Source: Lethocerus indicus | Taxonomy: Eukaryota > Arthropoda > Insecta > Hemiptera > Belostomatidae | Direction of reading: 5' to 3' | Assembly (NCBI GenBank): GCA_019843655.1 | Contig: JACDQD010000005.1 | Location: 1,515,575-1,579,574, forward strand | Length of the DNA: 64,000 bases | Shown here: positions 33,601-48,600 of the stretch, in pieces | How positions within the stretch are numbered: position 1 is the stretch's first letter | Layout: every line of letters begins with the position of its first letter | Made by a program: the position numbers and the translations under genes | Notes under the pieces: generated by a model | What the model saw: only the letters and a program-made list of their open reading frames with translations | Told to the model about the DNA's origin: nothing | Database searches by the model: none

Positions 33601-36600
33601 AAATTTTAAGGAGCTAAAAAATTAATGAAAAAAAAATTATCTTATTATAATTTTAAAGAATAATTATTATTTGAAAATGCTTTAATCCTTAATATTCTTG
33701 AACATCAAATGGTACAATCAAGGTTGTGCTACAAACAAGGTAAGAAAACTAAATTTTAGGAGGCTAAAAAATTAATGAAAACAAAAAATAGACCCAGTTT
33801 TAAAGAATAATTATTATTTCAACACGTTTTAATGCAATATAATGCAGTTAAATCGCACCTGTAAGGATCCTTGAGTTCTTCAGTCACGAAATTCAGATAG
33901 TTCCTGCAAGAAATAATTTCGAATTAATTCAATCTATTTTTTCCAATAGCAATTATCATTCCCCGAACATTTCGGGTTTCGGGGCTACTGAAAATTTGAC
34001 AAATTCTCACCAGCCGGAATAGGAAAACAGTCCTGAATAAAACGCCAGAGCAACATATCCAGGCTCAGTGTTCGATTCTTCCATCGGCCGGCTGAAGTAG
34101 TTGTTGTCGCCGGTAACGAGCACCCAGAATCCGGCGAATATTATTACAGCGAGGGCTAAAATTTTCGTCGCCGTGAATATATCTTGAACTCGAGTTGCCC
34201 ATTTCACGTTGTAACAGTTTATCACCGTCAGCAGGCCTGCAAATCGAAACGAAAATGTTCAGAATCTATATTATAATTAACGGCGACTAGAAAATTAAAT
34301 CGAAACAATAAGGTCTCGAATAATTTTTATTTATTTTGACCGAACTTGAATTTTCTTCAATTTTTTCTACACTTATTTATATTTCATATTTATAGAATAA
34401 TCAATAATTCTATAAATAGAAAATGTGTGAAATAACATTATATAAATAATACAGTTTACTTTGTCATATAAATAAGTATAGAATAATTAAATATACTTAT
34501 TTATATGATAAAATGAACTGTATTATTTATATTATGTCATACATTTTATATTTATTGAATAATCCACAATTCTATAAATATAAAATACGTGACATAACAT
34601 AATATAAATAATACAGTTTACTTTGTCATATAAATAAGTATATGATAAATAAAAATATACTTATTTATTTGATAAAATAAACTGTATTATATTATGCTGT
34701 ACATTTTATATTTATTGAATAATCCATAATTGTATAAATATAAAATGTATGTATGACATAATATAATATAAATAATACAGTTTACTTTATCATATAAATA
34801 AGTGTATAATAAATAAAAATATACTTACTGCATTTTATATTTATAGAATTATAGATTATTTTTTATACATGCATTTTGTACATGCTAAGAATATTTTCTG
34901 AATAATATTTATTAATGGCAATAGGATTGTCAATTTAACTACGATTTAGTTCAACAGAAAAGAAAGATAAATATTAAGGTTTTTCCAAATACAATGTACA
35001 CATAATTATAACAAAAAAATCCATTTCTTTCATTATTGCCTATTTAATATATAGATTCTTTTACCCGGCTTCTTATATTGAATAATTATTTTGATTAAAT
35101 TCCGTATGAATAAGGTGCAGAATAATGTCCACGATAGATATTAAATTGATATTTTTAAAAATCCAGAACACTCAATTTTGTGAACAGTTATGGCGATGTC
35201 TATTTATTGAATGGTATGTGTTTTATTTTAGTCGGTAGAAATTTTGAAAATTCTACAAGATAGAAAAACCAATTATATTTCTGTTTTGTAGTAGACCGTG
35301 TTGAAATGGATCCGAGCTGTAGCTGTAGTTTTGAGTTAGTGAACTGGTGCGACTGGGGGAACAGGATATCTCCTTAATGTCCATGATAATTAAGGGAAGG
35401 GGGCAACACTTGTCGATCCTCTATAGCATCGATCAAAAGGTTTTTCACCTTTATAAATAAAACATTACAGAATCGTGTTACTTCAAAATTCTACCCTAAA
35501 GTGCTACGAACTGATTCCAAATTGAAAACAGAAATATAACTAATTACAAAATTAATACACCATTTAATCATTCAAATTCATTCCCTTAATTAAACTATCC
35601 AACTAGCCATGTTATCAAACTGAGAATATTTTGTGTATTTTTGTATATATAAATAAGTACAGAATTTTAACAGTTTCAAATCTGTAACATCAATAACCAA
35701 ACCCATTTATAGCAGAACAAAAGTTCTCAGGTTATGTAATAGATATATTGGTAAATAGACAATTTAGGCAGGATAATTCAAAATTACAGTTCCACTTCTA
35801 TTATTTTATCTTGAACTAATCCAGTCTCAAATTCAAGAACTTAAGTATTATAAAATGTTAAAATTACCCTTATATCTTCATTACTTTAGCTATGCCATAT
35901 GAAGACTTACACTAACTGTTATTTCATAAAGTATATTCGTCTGTTCGTTATAAATGTCAATAAATGAATACAGTCAATGGAGAATAGAGGATGACCAATG
36001 TAATTATGAATGTGTTCAATAAATTAAAAATGGGTTTTGAAATAAACTACTACCAGTTTAACATGGCTGTTTTCGTTTCAAATGAATACTGACTGTATAT
36101 TTTATAAAAGGAGAACGACGGGCCAGTTGAAAAGTTAATAGATATAACTCTGCACGAGCTGCAAATGTAGCATATTTTTCGTCGGCTGATTCAGTATTTT
36201 CGGTGAGTACAAATCGGGCTGTTCGCAGACAAAATGAACCGCAAAATCCTATTAAATATGCTGATTATTTTCAGACGGATTTGAATTTGATACGCTCGCG
36301 TCAGCCAGCCGAAAATACGGCATCTAAAAGAAAATTTCATCGGTTGATTTTCATGTATTCGAACGCGTCTAAACGACTTCTTTAAAAACTAGTTACGGTC
36401 ATTAGTAACGTGGAGTAAAACTTTTTGGTAATTTACACTCCCCGAGGCTTTAATATCATTGATAAAACTTTAAATGTAATATTTCAGCAGCTGAAATATT
36501 ACACACTTTTGTATTTCAATGAAGCCGGTCAATTGGTGACGTCTATGAAACAGGCTTCCTTCAATACTGTATTTCTTCGAAGAGAAAATATTTTCTTTAA

Positions 36601-39600
36601 ATGTTGCCGGTTTAAGCTGAACATAAACGGAAACGATACTATTTCATACTGAATTGAATTCACGTTCATTAGATCGACTAATTGAACTATCCCCAGTTGT
36701 TCCGCTGTATAAATAGACAAGGCGCTGTTTGTACGTATACTCAACTTCGAGCAATATACATTTGTATAAACGATATTTCTAATGGAGTTATATAAACGCC
36801 GAACAAAAACATCCAATCAATTTACTGAATCCGGTATATTGGCGTTGAAATTGATTTAGTTTTTCAGACGGTGGCCGATGGACGATGGCCCGGCCCGACG
36901 AGGTCCGGTCATCTTGCGAAACACACCAATTGACATAATGAAAGAAAACATTTTATAGACCATCTTTTTTATGAGAGGATGCGTGAATTATCCATTGCGT
37001 CAATGAGATGGTGTACAGTATATAGGAGGGGTCACTGAAATGCACCGAGCGTTGCGTTGGCCGCGTCTCCTCCTTCAAATTGCTTAAATTACGCCCTACA
37101 CAGGAACAGAATTTTATTCTCATCCACCGTCATTCATACCGTAGGTTCGTCGTGTTTCTGTCTCCTCTCGGCGGTTTGGTCTTTTGCTAGACCGGTTTCG
37201 GCTGCTCGCCCCATCTTCAGTAGCGGTGTTAGTCACTGTTAGCACTTTGGATGTTTTTCAGGGGCATCCTCACTGCTCCGTGTTACTGTGTCACTTGTAC
37301 TGTGGTGTTTGTCAGTTTGTCTTGTGTATATATATATATATATATTAATCTTGTTATTGTGTTATTGGAGAATTATGTTTGCCTTATTTAAGTTGAGGGG
37401 GGGATTGTGTCAATCCGCTAAAGGGTAAGTCAGGTGGTGTTTGGGCTCGGTAGTTGCTTCAATAGGATTATCGGGGCAAATATGACTTCGCCCAGTGAAT
37501 TAATCTTTTCGTTTATATTTTCGCTACTAACACCCCTACTGAAGATGGCGAGCAGCCGAAACCGGTCTAGCAAAAGATCAAATCAGCGAGAGGAGACAGA
37601 AACACCACGAACCTACGGTATTCCAACCCCTCGCAGACCACAAAGCAGGTATGTTAAATCATCATTCATTTTTTATCAAAAATACTGTATCACTAAGTTA
37701 AAACGCGATTGTAAAACTACAATCTGTTAAGACGATTATTTTTAGCCGTTTTTATGAAATAAATGTTCGGTAATTTCCCCATTGTTTCAAGTGACGCATC
37801 GCTATATCGTCGTGGTAAAACGCGGCCTGAATACCGGTTTCAAATTCTTGCTTTCGTCGGTAAAACAGCGAGGCAGTTAAGTACCGAGCGAATGCGTGCA
37901 CACGCCAGATTTATCTCGGCGTTCCGACTCTACGAAACTGCACAGTTTCAGTTTTCAATAGGCCGCTTGTAGATAAAGACCCACCGAAATTGCGGGAGAG
38001 GTAGCGAAGAACGGCCCAAAAACGAAACGGAGAGGACGACCGAAAAGAAACGGTGAAGCCAATTTTACCCCGAGAATGTGTCCCAGGAAGGACAATGCTG
38101 ATTCATGTACTGTAATGTATTGTTGTCCAGTGTAATGCTTCGTGTATGTGATATACATGAGCCAATGTGATGAGGGAACCAATAATCCGTTATCGCTACT
38201 AGTTGATAGTGGTGATAGAGTGTCCGATACTTACAGGTGATGACGGCCGCCAGGAGCCTGACGGCGCTGTAGGGCGGCTGGCAGTAGGGCCAGAGTGGCT
38301 GGAGTATGTACTGGGCGAACGTCAGGGCCGTTATGGCGTTCCCAGTGGGTACCAGCACCAGGAGCGCCACCCACAGGTAGAGGAAAGCCGCCAGTTCGCC
38401 GAAAGCTTCGTTTATGTAGGCGTAATCCCCGCCGGACTTGGGGATCATCGTACCTGCAACAATAGGGCATAGTAAAAGTATAGTAGCAAAAGGGGTGGAA
38501 TTGCCCTACGTGCTAATGATAAGGTCGCCAAGTATTCTAAGAGTGGATAGATGATAGTATCATCTAATGAGGAACTTTTCCCCGACCGGTGGGATCGAGT
38601 ATGAGAAGTACTTCGGTTGAAGACCTCTTCGGTAGTTTCGGAACTCCGTCCTCGGGGTCCAATCTGACACTCACTTGGCGGATCCTCTATGTACCTGAAC
38701 AACGGAACAGTAATACACGAACAAATAACTATATCAACGACCCGTTAATCGCACTAATCAAGGAAATTGGTGTATATCTGTGTGTTAGCTTTTCGCCACA
38801 GCAAGTAGTAGAAGTCCATCTGTCCATCCTCCAAGTAGGAGGAGGATCCACAAAAAATATTTTCATTTTATAATGCGTAACATTGATTGGTATTTTTATT
38901 ACACTATCTATATATAAGAGAAAACCGCAAAACGAAAAAACCTTCAAGGGGTTAAATTTTATTTAAGCGATTAATCCAATTGGGACTAGTTAATCCTCTA
39001 TTGACTTTTGCTGCGTTTATTTTGCTTAACAACGAACAGAAGGAAGGTAACTAGCACATGCTGCTATGTTTCTATCAAAGTCGTATTTAACATTTTTACA
39101 ACCGGTATAAATTACTGCTATAAATTACTAATTTTATTTGTATACCACTCATGTACTGTACTCAGTTTTTATTACTTCCGGATTGATTTTGCGGTGCGGA
39201 AATTATTACTCCGGGCGCATGATAATATCATACATTTGTTTTTGATGAAACAAAACCTGTTCCTCAACGAGCTAGGTCTTAGAAACGAGAGCATTGTTGA
39301 CCAATTCAACAATGGACTCCATTGTCGTGTACCAAGATTGGACAGTGAGAGAGGCGCCACGGTCAGGAGAACATTCGTAATAGACTATATAATAATAACT
39401 AGTAACTAGTAATAACGTAATAACTAGTTATATCGAGTTCACTTTCTGATAACAATTTTTTCTTGTTTGCATAAAGTGTGAACATAAAATCTTGCTCTCG
39501 CAAAGAAGGCCAGAGTACTGAACAGATAAATTTTCCCGCAGTAGAATTCAAAGGCCGTCACTAAAACGGACACGTTTGCGCATGTACAAATCTTTGGAAC

Positions 39601-42600
39601 TCTTTGGAGAGGCAAAGAGATGGAGAACAAAAAAAAGAATATGTAATAAATGCGTTGTACCACAGTACAAGTGGAGTAAGTGACAGTGGAAACAGGACGC
39701 CCCACAAGCGTCCCGTGTGCCAAGGTGACTCACACCGCTACTGAAGATGGCGAACGGCCCAAACCGGTATAGCGAAATCTACAATTGTACAATAATAAAA
39801 GGTTAAAAGGAATTTTCAATAACTTCAGTGGACCGGCTCGGAGGTTACTCGATAGTAAGGTTTGACTGTGCTGTCCCAGAACTGGAACTGGAGTCTCAAA
39901 GTGTCCAAGGCCTATTAACCGTGGACGGCGGTACCATCAATATGAAAGTAGCAATCAACCGGTCTAGGTGGACGATAATGGCCGTGTGGGTTCTCCGGAG
40001 TCCGGGGAGGAAACAGAACATTAGGAGGCGCCGACCACTTAAAACAGTTCTTTCCTATGACCGCCAACCCAAAAGCACACTTTGGTAGCGGTCCAACACT
40101 CACAATTTAATCCTAATAAGGCGAAAACTTAAAGGAATTGCTTCGAGTTTTGGAGGAAAACAAGTTCCGCATAGAGTTTTCACCGCATAGGAAATTGGAC
40201 CTGGCAATTACTGCCTTGGACAAAACTGGGTCAAGCTCCAATAATTCCTGTCGTTTTATAAATTCGAAGTCAAAAGAATTCTCTGGAGGTAATCTGGACT
40301 GGACCGGGAGTGGACATCAAAACGGGCGGATTCTCCGACAAATCATATCTCCATAGCACCCTCATTTTTTTATTATGTACAATCAACATTGAATGTTATA
40401 AGTAACATTCGTATTTCGTGATAAAAGGGACCACCCCCACAGATGGCACTTTGGACACAAGAACAATTATGGTCTAAGGGTTAAGAAGATCTCTAGGCCA
40501 GCGGCGTGGATGGATGGGTAACAGAGGAAAGGGATTGAACGAGTGGATTAGGATGAGGAGAAAGGCGGGAGTGGAACTTCGGGAACCGGGATTTTGGGAC
40601 TTGGTCGACTGTCGGTATGTTGAGGTCATGGTGGATTGTGTGGTTAGAAACATACCCTGGAGGAGCATTAAGGATGGTATGAAGGACTTTTGACTCTCTG
40701 GATGAGAGTGATGTCTCGGTGGTGGAACCCCATAGCTCTATACCGTATGTCGGTTTAAGTATCGCTTTGTATATTGTCAGTTTGTTACTTACTAGAGTCC
40801 AAATTTTCGGTTTAAGTCGATTCTTTTGACTCAGGTATGGGGATTCCACGTGAGCTCCGTCATTAGATACAATTATAAAAATTCTAGTTGTGGCATAAAA
40901 ATTAAAATAAAGAAACTAGTATAGAGACTAAATAATACCCCCATTAAACACAAAGTAGAAATGGTAATCGGGTTAAGAACTGAATGGATTACTGCAGGGG
41001 TCCAACGACCCCATGAACTGTCCCCTGCTACTCGCGCGGACTGCAGCCCACAAATGACAGAATAAACTCCATTATATAAAACTAGGCCCTAGACCCAAGG
41101 GCAAGTACCTGGGGACAGGTAGATGAAGTGAGCATATGAAGAGGGCCCCCCCCAGCTAAAGAGGTCACAGCGGGGTCATGCGTGAATGCAAAAAAAAAAT
41201 ATCTGACAAATCTATATTCCAACTGTCCAACCGCGCTGTTAATCGAATTATCACTAACTTCATTTACTATAGCGTAAGACTACTGTGGGTAAGAACCTCG
41301 GTTGGATGTGGTTGACTAGCTGCTAATCCGATATTTTTCCAGGAACCCATTACAGTGATACTGTTGAAGCGGTCAATGCTAACAGGACGCTTCGATGACG
41401 GTGTAGAAAGCCGAAAAACCGGTCTATTATAAGACCGTAGTGGCGAGTGGATATTATTCTCCTGTTATCGATTCAATTCTGTCTCCGGAGACACTAATCT
41501 CCAATCGATTATACGGATTGAAACCAATTTAAAATGTCGATTGCTATTTCGGGACCGGTTTTGTGAGTTTTTTTGGGTCGCGTTGCGAAACCGGCCCTTT
41601 AAATTCACATTGCGTAACAAACGCCCGCACAAGAATGACGGAAATAAGTTTTTCTTATGAGTTTGAAGTTTTTTTTTTATCAAAATGATTACTGTACAAC
41701 ACCGTTGCCCTAATCCCAATCCTCCGAACACCCACTGCCCCCCCCCCCCCCGACATCCCGAACGTTTCTTACAGACTGCCGAGAATGAAGTGGCCACGAT
41801 ATCTAAATGTGCCAGAAAAATAAGTGAGAAGAATTAAGTGAAAAAAAAGAGTGAACCGGTCATTCTAGCGGCGCAACTGACGTCGAATTTATCGAGCGAG
41901 AGAATTATCATAATTCCGAACTACGCCATAAAAAAAAATTCGGCTTTCCAGTCAATTTCATTCCAAGATGTTTCACATCCCGTTTATGGAAATCCGAACG
42001 ACCGGCGAGGATAATTTACTTTGAAATTAATTTCGTCCCAACAACGGGGTCAAACGGGGGGGGGGGGGTCGAGTTTATGCGTACTCAGTACGGAATACTT
42101 GAATAATTTTCTGCGGCGATTGCACAGATCAACGTTTGAAGTAGATTAACCGAGAATTTCCTGTAATTTCAATCCCGGCCGTCTACAGAAATCAGGAGTC
42201 AATACATAAACGATAAATAAATAAAAATAATGTATCGGTTAAGTCAATATTGAAAGGCGGTAACTGAAAGAAAATTCTGTATTCGATTTCCCCTTCAAAT
42301 GCTGCTCCGGGTTTTACCCTTAAAAAAAAATAGATGTAGATTCTTAAGAAGTGATCAATGTTTAAAGTTTATTATAGGAGAATGGGTTTTCCTGTATGGT
42401 TATAAATAAAGAGACAGAGGCAGCCATCGCCATAAAATCACGAATAAATAAAAATAATTTAAGTCAATATTAGAAGACAGTAAATTAAGGAAAATTCGGT
42501 CTACAATGCTTCTCCAGTACTCATTAGATGAAAAGTTATTTAGAAGTATGTAAGTAGAGTTAACTCCTTTGATTTACATGGCCTTTTAAAATACTATTAT

Positions 42601-45600
42601 AAAATCACTACTCTTCAGTGCATGAGCGCTCGGATGAGGGGGACTTCAGTGTAAAAAAAAGAGGGTGGGACTTCATTGTACAACTGAATGTACCTGGGTC
42701 CCGAAGAATTACCTTCCATTATCGTCCACAACCTACAAAGGACCCTGTAGTAAACAGGAACGGTTGCTTTACGGTACTTGAAGCCTACGGGACGGGCCTT
42801 TCGGACAGTTATTTTTATATATGTTTTGTAAATAGACAAGCGAGAGACTATACCACGCCTCCGTGAAAGTTGTTTCGAAAATTTTCGTTCCGGAGACGAC
42901 TACTCGGGCAGACACAGTTCTCGAACATATTTCTTGACAATGGCCTCTATCGAGTTTTAAATGAAACCGCAGATCATATCTCGCGGTTCCAGTACTAGCG
43001 GCTGCATTATGGAAATAATCCAAGCAACAGATTACTCTCATTACAGAGTCCAATGGTATGATATTATTTACAGGATAGTTAAAGAAACCGGATAGAATGT
43101 TAAATACACAAAAAATTATGTAATACAGTAGAGTTCGTGTTCTTCCGTCTCTTTCACGTGGAATCCCCATACCCGTCTCAAATGAATCGACTTAAACCGA
43201 AAATTTGGACTTTCAAAACCATTACTAAAACTGACAATATACAAAGCGATACTTAAACCGACATACGGTATAGAGCTATGGGGCTCCACCGAGACATCCG
43301 ACACCGCTCGCATCTAGAGATTTCAGTTAAAAGTCCTTCGTACCATCCTTAATGCTCCCCCACGGTATGTTTCTAACCGCACAATCCACCATGACCTCAA
43401 CATACCGACAGTCGACGAAGTCGCAAAATCCCGGGTCCTGAAGTTCCACTCCCGCCTTTCTCCTCGTCGTAATCAACTCGTTCAGTCCCTTTCCTCTCTT
43501 ACCCGTCCATTATTAAGCCCCCTGCGTGGGCTTAAACGCCTCTTCTTAGCCCTTAGATCATAATTGTTCTTGTGTCAAAAGTGCCATCTTTGGGTGGTCC
43601 CTTTTATCACGAAATTCGTGTGAAAAAAATACATACAGCATTTGTACAGACAGTCTCGCCGGTTTCGTCTTTCGGTCAGACCGATTTCGGTACCTTCAGT
43701 AGCGGTGGGGCTCGCTGGAAGCTTCCGAAGCGCCAAAGTGACTGACACCGCTACTGAAGACGGCGAGCGGCCGAAACCGGTCCGGGAAATGACCGAACCC
43801 GGGGGGGAGAAGACACGGAATAACACGGAATTTTCGGTATTCCCCGGCAGACTGCCGAACAGGTATTCCAAAACTGGTGTAATACAATTCCGTTTGGTGT
43901 CAGGTCACGTGATGCTTGCAATGGTAAAGAGTCCGGTAGTAATAGCAGTAACGGTCATTGGCCGTTAGAACGGTCGGAACACGTGCACTCTTGTTTGGAT
44001 GATGCAATAATCCAGGTGAAAGTGGCAATCCCTCCTCCACTTTACCCTCCTTTAAGGTTTTTTGCCTTCGATTCAAAAATAGATTTGCGGTTTCGATTTA
44101 AATCGGGCGTTTAAACAGACGCCGACAACCCGAACGACGACCTCCAGCCGGGATTTACCGTACTACTGAGGACCTGAAAGACCTAAAATTGAACGCAGAT
44201 ACTGGGTCACTGATTACGGTGGAAAAATTCAATTTAACGTACAATGCTGAGCCAAAGCGACATATATCGAAAAAATTCAAACTTTACGGCGGAAAATATT
44301 AATGAGACCCTAATATGTCTCCGCGACCTCACCCTAAGTACAGATCTTAAAGTATAACATACAATTTCCCATTCAAGTGGCACAGTGAGAGTGGGCAGTG
44401 AGGATGCCCCCCTGAAAAACATCCAAAGTGCCAACAGTGACTAACACCGCTACTGAAGATGGCGAGCAGCCGAAACCGGTCTAGCGAATCACCCATAGTC
44501 CTAATCCAATTGTCCCAAACCTGTTGCTAATAATCTATGTATTGGACAGACATTTTAGGCAAAATAACAATTTTTTTATGACAATATTTGATTTTATATA
44601 ATCCCAACCCTATATCTTTATATAGGAAGTGGCCGAGTGACAAAAAATATGTAATGAAATTGAAAAAAATATTAGAAAAAGAAGGAAAAAGCCAGTGGGT
44701 TTCTCCTCCATTATTGGCTAGCTCGTTATTGGCGCGCGCTGGTCGAACGTCAATGTCGCTCATTGTAAAAAAACAGTTGTGACAATAAAACAGAAGAATA
44801 ATAATAATTGAGTTCACTAACAACTCCACGGCAGATTTCAATGAATGATTATTCGATTCTAATTATTCGATTGAATTCGAGGCTTAAACAGTTTTATTCG
44901 GGAAGCGTCCCCATTTCAGGGGTGGGTTATGTCAGGGGTGGCCGACCTTTAGAGAGGCCGATGAGCCAAATACGCCATCGAACATTTTTATCGTGTTTTT
45001 AATACAGGATCTTGTTTACTCAGCACCGCCTAATGAGCAGTAAATAAATATCCATAAGGAAATAACAGTATGTTTCTTTTTATAGCATCATTAATGAGGA
45101 GTGCATAAATGCCGCATATGGATCGGGGTTGTATTCCGCCTACCTAACACTGTATTACGTTTTTGCCCTATTTGGGTGACACTGAATTCTAGTTTAGTCT
45201 AATAATCGATGTAAAATTCCGCACTGGTTATGAATCATCACTGGGACGGATTCGTACGAAATATGGTAATGACCGTAGTTTTTTTTATTGTTCGATAGCT
45301 TTTTGAAGTGAAATCAGAATATCATGCGTTCGTAAGTATTCGTTTGACTGATTCAGTGCATAAATAGAGTCTTTCTGTAATGATTGTGTGACTTTTATGG
45401 GTAATAAAGTTTCTTTTTTCTGTTCAAGTCTTATAGTCGAGGAAATACGTTACGTATACATTCACGTCAGGACTTAAACTTAGGAGGACTTGTGTATATT
45501 GATGAGAAATGCTGGAAGCCGAACAGGCCCTATTTAGTGCCTGTCAAGCGACAACGAGCGATGAATTCAAATCTCATTATTATTTTTATTGGACGTAATA

Positions 45601-48600
45601 CGCGTTTAAATTTCACTAAGTCGGACCGTTTCTCAGGAGCCAAGGTTACGTTCGCGACTGATTTCAGCATTCTTCATATGTAAGAACATCTTTTAATTCG
45701 TTCATTACTACTGAAGGGGATCAAAAACAAGTAGTGACAGAACAAACTGAAAACAAACGTTTTTATACAGTCGGGATCAAGAGAAAGAAAAGAAACAATT
45801 TCTTTTATCGTTCAATAACGTCTAGCGGTTATGCGAATGTTACGAGGACGCGAACTATTATTATTATAACCCGGTTATATCAGACTGATGATGATGATGC
45901 AACAGTATCGATGTAGGTTTCGAGGAATTCGTTTCGGGAAAATGCCTTTCACCTCCTATTCGACGACGGACCGGGGATCGACCGAGTAGCGGACCCTGAT
46001 GAAGATGGAACCGGTGGGAGGTTCCGAAACGTCGGACGACACCCCAGAGAGAGGGTGGGCCCATGAAGGGAGGTTTTTCAGAAGGGGTGGTTTCAAAACA
46101 AGGGATGAATCCCGAAATAGCGGGGTATCGACCCCGGCCGCCAGCCGAGGTTCTTCCCGCAGTATTACGCCATCCTACCGGAAATTAGTGATAGTTCGCA
46201 ATGTTTTAAAGTCACCTTGATACTCCTATTAAACGTATAATAGATTACAATTTCTTGTGGATAAAAGTATTTTTAATTTCGCCTTTCAGGATAAAAGGAA
46301 GAAATTTGTTTTGACACTTTTCTATCGTCGATTTAAATTCAATCTTTCTCCGCACAATTCACTTCCACTCATCAACTTCCACGATAGTTACCGAGGGGGA
46401 GGTTTGCAGAGTAGTCCGGTATTTGGGCCGTCTTCAGTAGCGGGGTCAAGTTGGGGGACAAGTTTATACTACGAAATGCCGTACTAAAAAAAGGTAACGT
46501 TAAAACACATAAATTTTAGCTATAGCTAAAGTTCAAGTAGCCTTTTAGCGGTCGCACGGCGATAAGGTCAACTCTTGGGAGGGCACCGCGGCGGTATTGA
46601 CAGTGAAATATACAGTGTAGTAACTGCAGTATAGTAATAGCAGTAACGGTATAGTAATAGTATTCAAGTTCTGGTCGCCGAAACCTGCTCTCATTTAACA
46701 TTGATACGCGAACGATCTTCAGGGCGGTGTTTTACAGCACTTTGCCGGCGGTACTACAAAAAGCAAAATATGTGAAAGTTTTATGGCGATGGGTAGGAAA
46801 CAAGTTTCACTTCTGTTTTTAGCGACAGGAATTCAAGTTCCTGTGGCGGTTTTACGCCACTTTTCGAGCAGCGCTGACAATTTTCAATATTGAAAAATAA
46901 ATAATTTCAATGTTTCGACGATAGATAGGGGAAAAGTTGAGAAAAAAGTTCTGTCTGTTTTTGTCAATTAACTGACGTTCAGACGCAGTGAATTGAATGA
47001 ACGTATATTCGTTTTATTGATAGCTGAAATTATGAATCGGTGAAACGAAATTGTGATCCCATTTTTCGAGGACAGCCATCGAACAGACCGGGCATCGAAC
47101 CGACCCTAAAAGTCGAGGTCGAACTTTCTTTAAGCTCAACTCCACAGCGTTTCCCCCCGCCAATGCGGATATTCGACTTCTATTCCTCCCGACGTTTTGA
47201 CGTATGTCAGCGAAGTACAAAGCATAACAACATTTTCGATATAACCAGCAATCGGCATCTTGAGGAAACATACAGACAATTGTCATGGACAAGCGTTGAG
47301 GACATATTTTTCACATTCAAATTTATTCAGGTATGCACGCACCGTTTGTTCAGGGGGCGACCTGAGCACCAGTCAGGAGAGCCTTTCATCAATAGAATTT
47401 CCTTCAGATAAAAACCTTTCTAGACGTCTTTTTTGAAAAACGCGTTTGATGGTTTGACCAAAGTTCGTACGTACCAGAGATATCGGTTTCAGTCATAGTA
47501 TTGCCACGGTAATATAGTTTAAACTTAGTCTGAGTAGCGACGAGATATAAAAGTTAAAATTGTCTGGGGCGTTATGGTCCGACTACGGGCCGGAGAAGAT
47601 TGTTTGTAATCTGAGATGACTATACCTGAGAAATGACCTTCATACGGTGTTGGCAACTGGGTCACAGTAGACAGGACTCGTTTCCAATCCCGCTTGTGTT
47701 GATAAGGACAGGGAGGAGGGAGGGGGTCAATATTTGGCTTTGAGGACGCCAACTGGTCCTAAGGTAAACTTAAAGGGCTTTACAGCCCTCCGTATATTAT
47801 TACGGACAATATATATACATATATATTTGTTGTCTCCATTAAAAATCCCGTATATCAATTCCGGGAATATCGGGAACTTGAGCACTTATGCTTAGCTAGG
47901 CACATCTAAGGTACTTGGTCATGGCCGTGCTTCCGCCCTGGGCGACCGTGATAAGGTGAACCTGACCAAGATAGGAGTTGATGAATCGACCACAAGAATA
48001 ACAAAACGGTTAGAAGAAGACAGTGAACTAATTCCTCCACCGTAGGATGACCACCTTGGGCTCCATTATACAGACAAACGACCCACGTGACATCTCAAAC
48101 TCCAGGCAAATTCGGATTGTTGAGACTTCTACTTCGAGATCTGTACGCAGGTACGATGGGTTACATATTTTTTTTTGACTGTACGCTTTGAATTTAATTG
48201 ACTTTCGACGGTTCGGCCGAACCCCACAGTCCACGTCCAGATTGGTCTCCGTACAACAATAAGTCATTGTTTAAATGATCGATGGTTTCCAAGACCGGAA
48301 CTTGAATTATCACTAATTTTTAGCTTCCGGTAGGATCACGTAGTGTTTTGGTAACAGGAGACCGCTGTTCCGGGATTTTTCCTGGACTCACTGGAAAGGT
48401 TTTTGCCGCTCAGGATCCATCATCATTTTGGTATCAGGACTTGTTTCTTACCCTGTTACCGGGAACCATCATCCTATTGTTCATCTTATATAGCCCATAT
48501 CCCCAATGAAGTTATTACTGTTTTCCAAATACAGGAAAACTCCCCGAACACCCGGGGTTCAATCCCAATAACAACCGATGTTCTTACCACAACAGAACGC

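Noticed and set aside
39008..39409. 133-codon plus-strand frame in SLC7 intron 1
   Set aside because: Contains a protein-like block ([20 protein letters not shown]), but no family recognised and an opposing frame is open too. Possibly a transposon scrap.
44527..44841. 104-codon minus frame with hydrophobic stretches and the opposing plus frame
   Set aside because: Both strands are open over the same AT-rich sequence, with no conserved motif or splice context in either.
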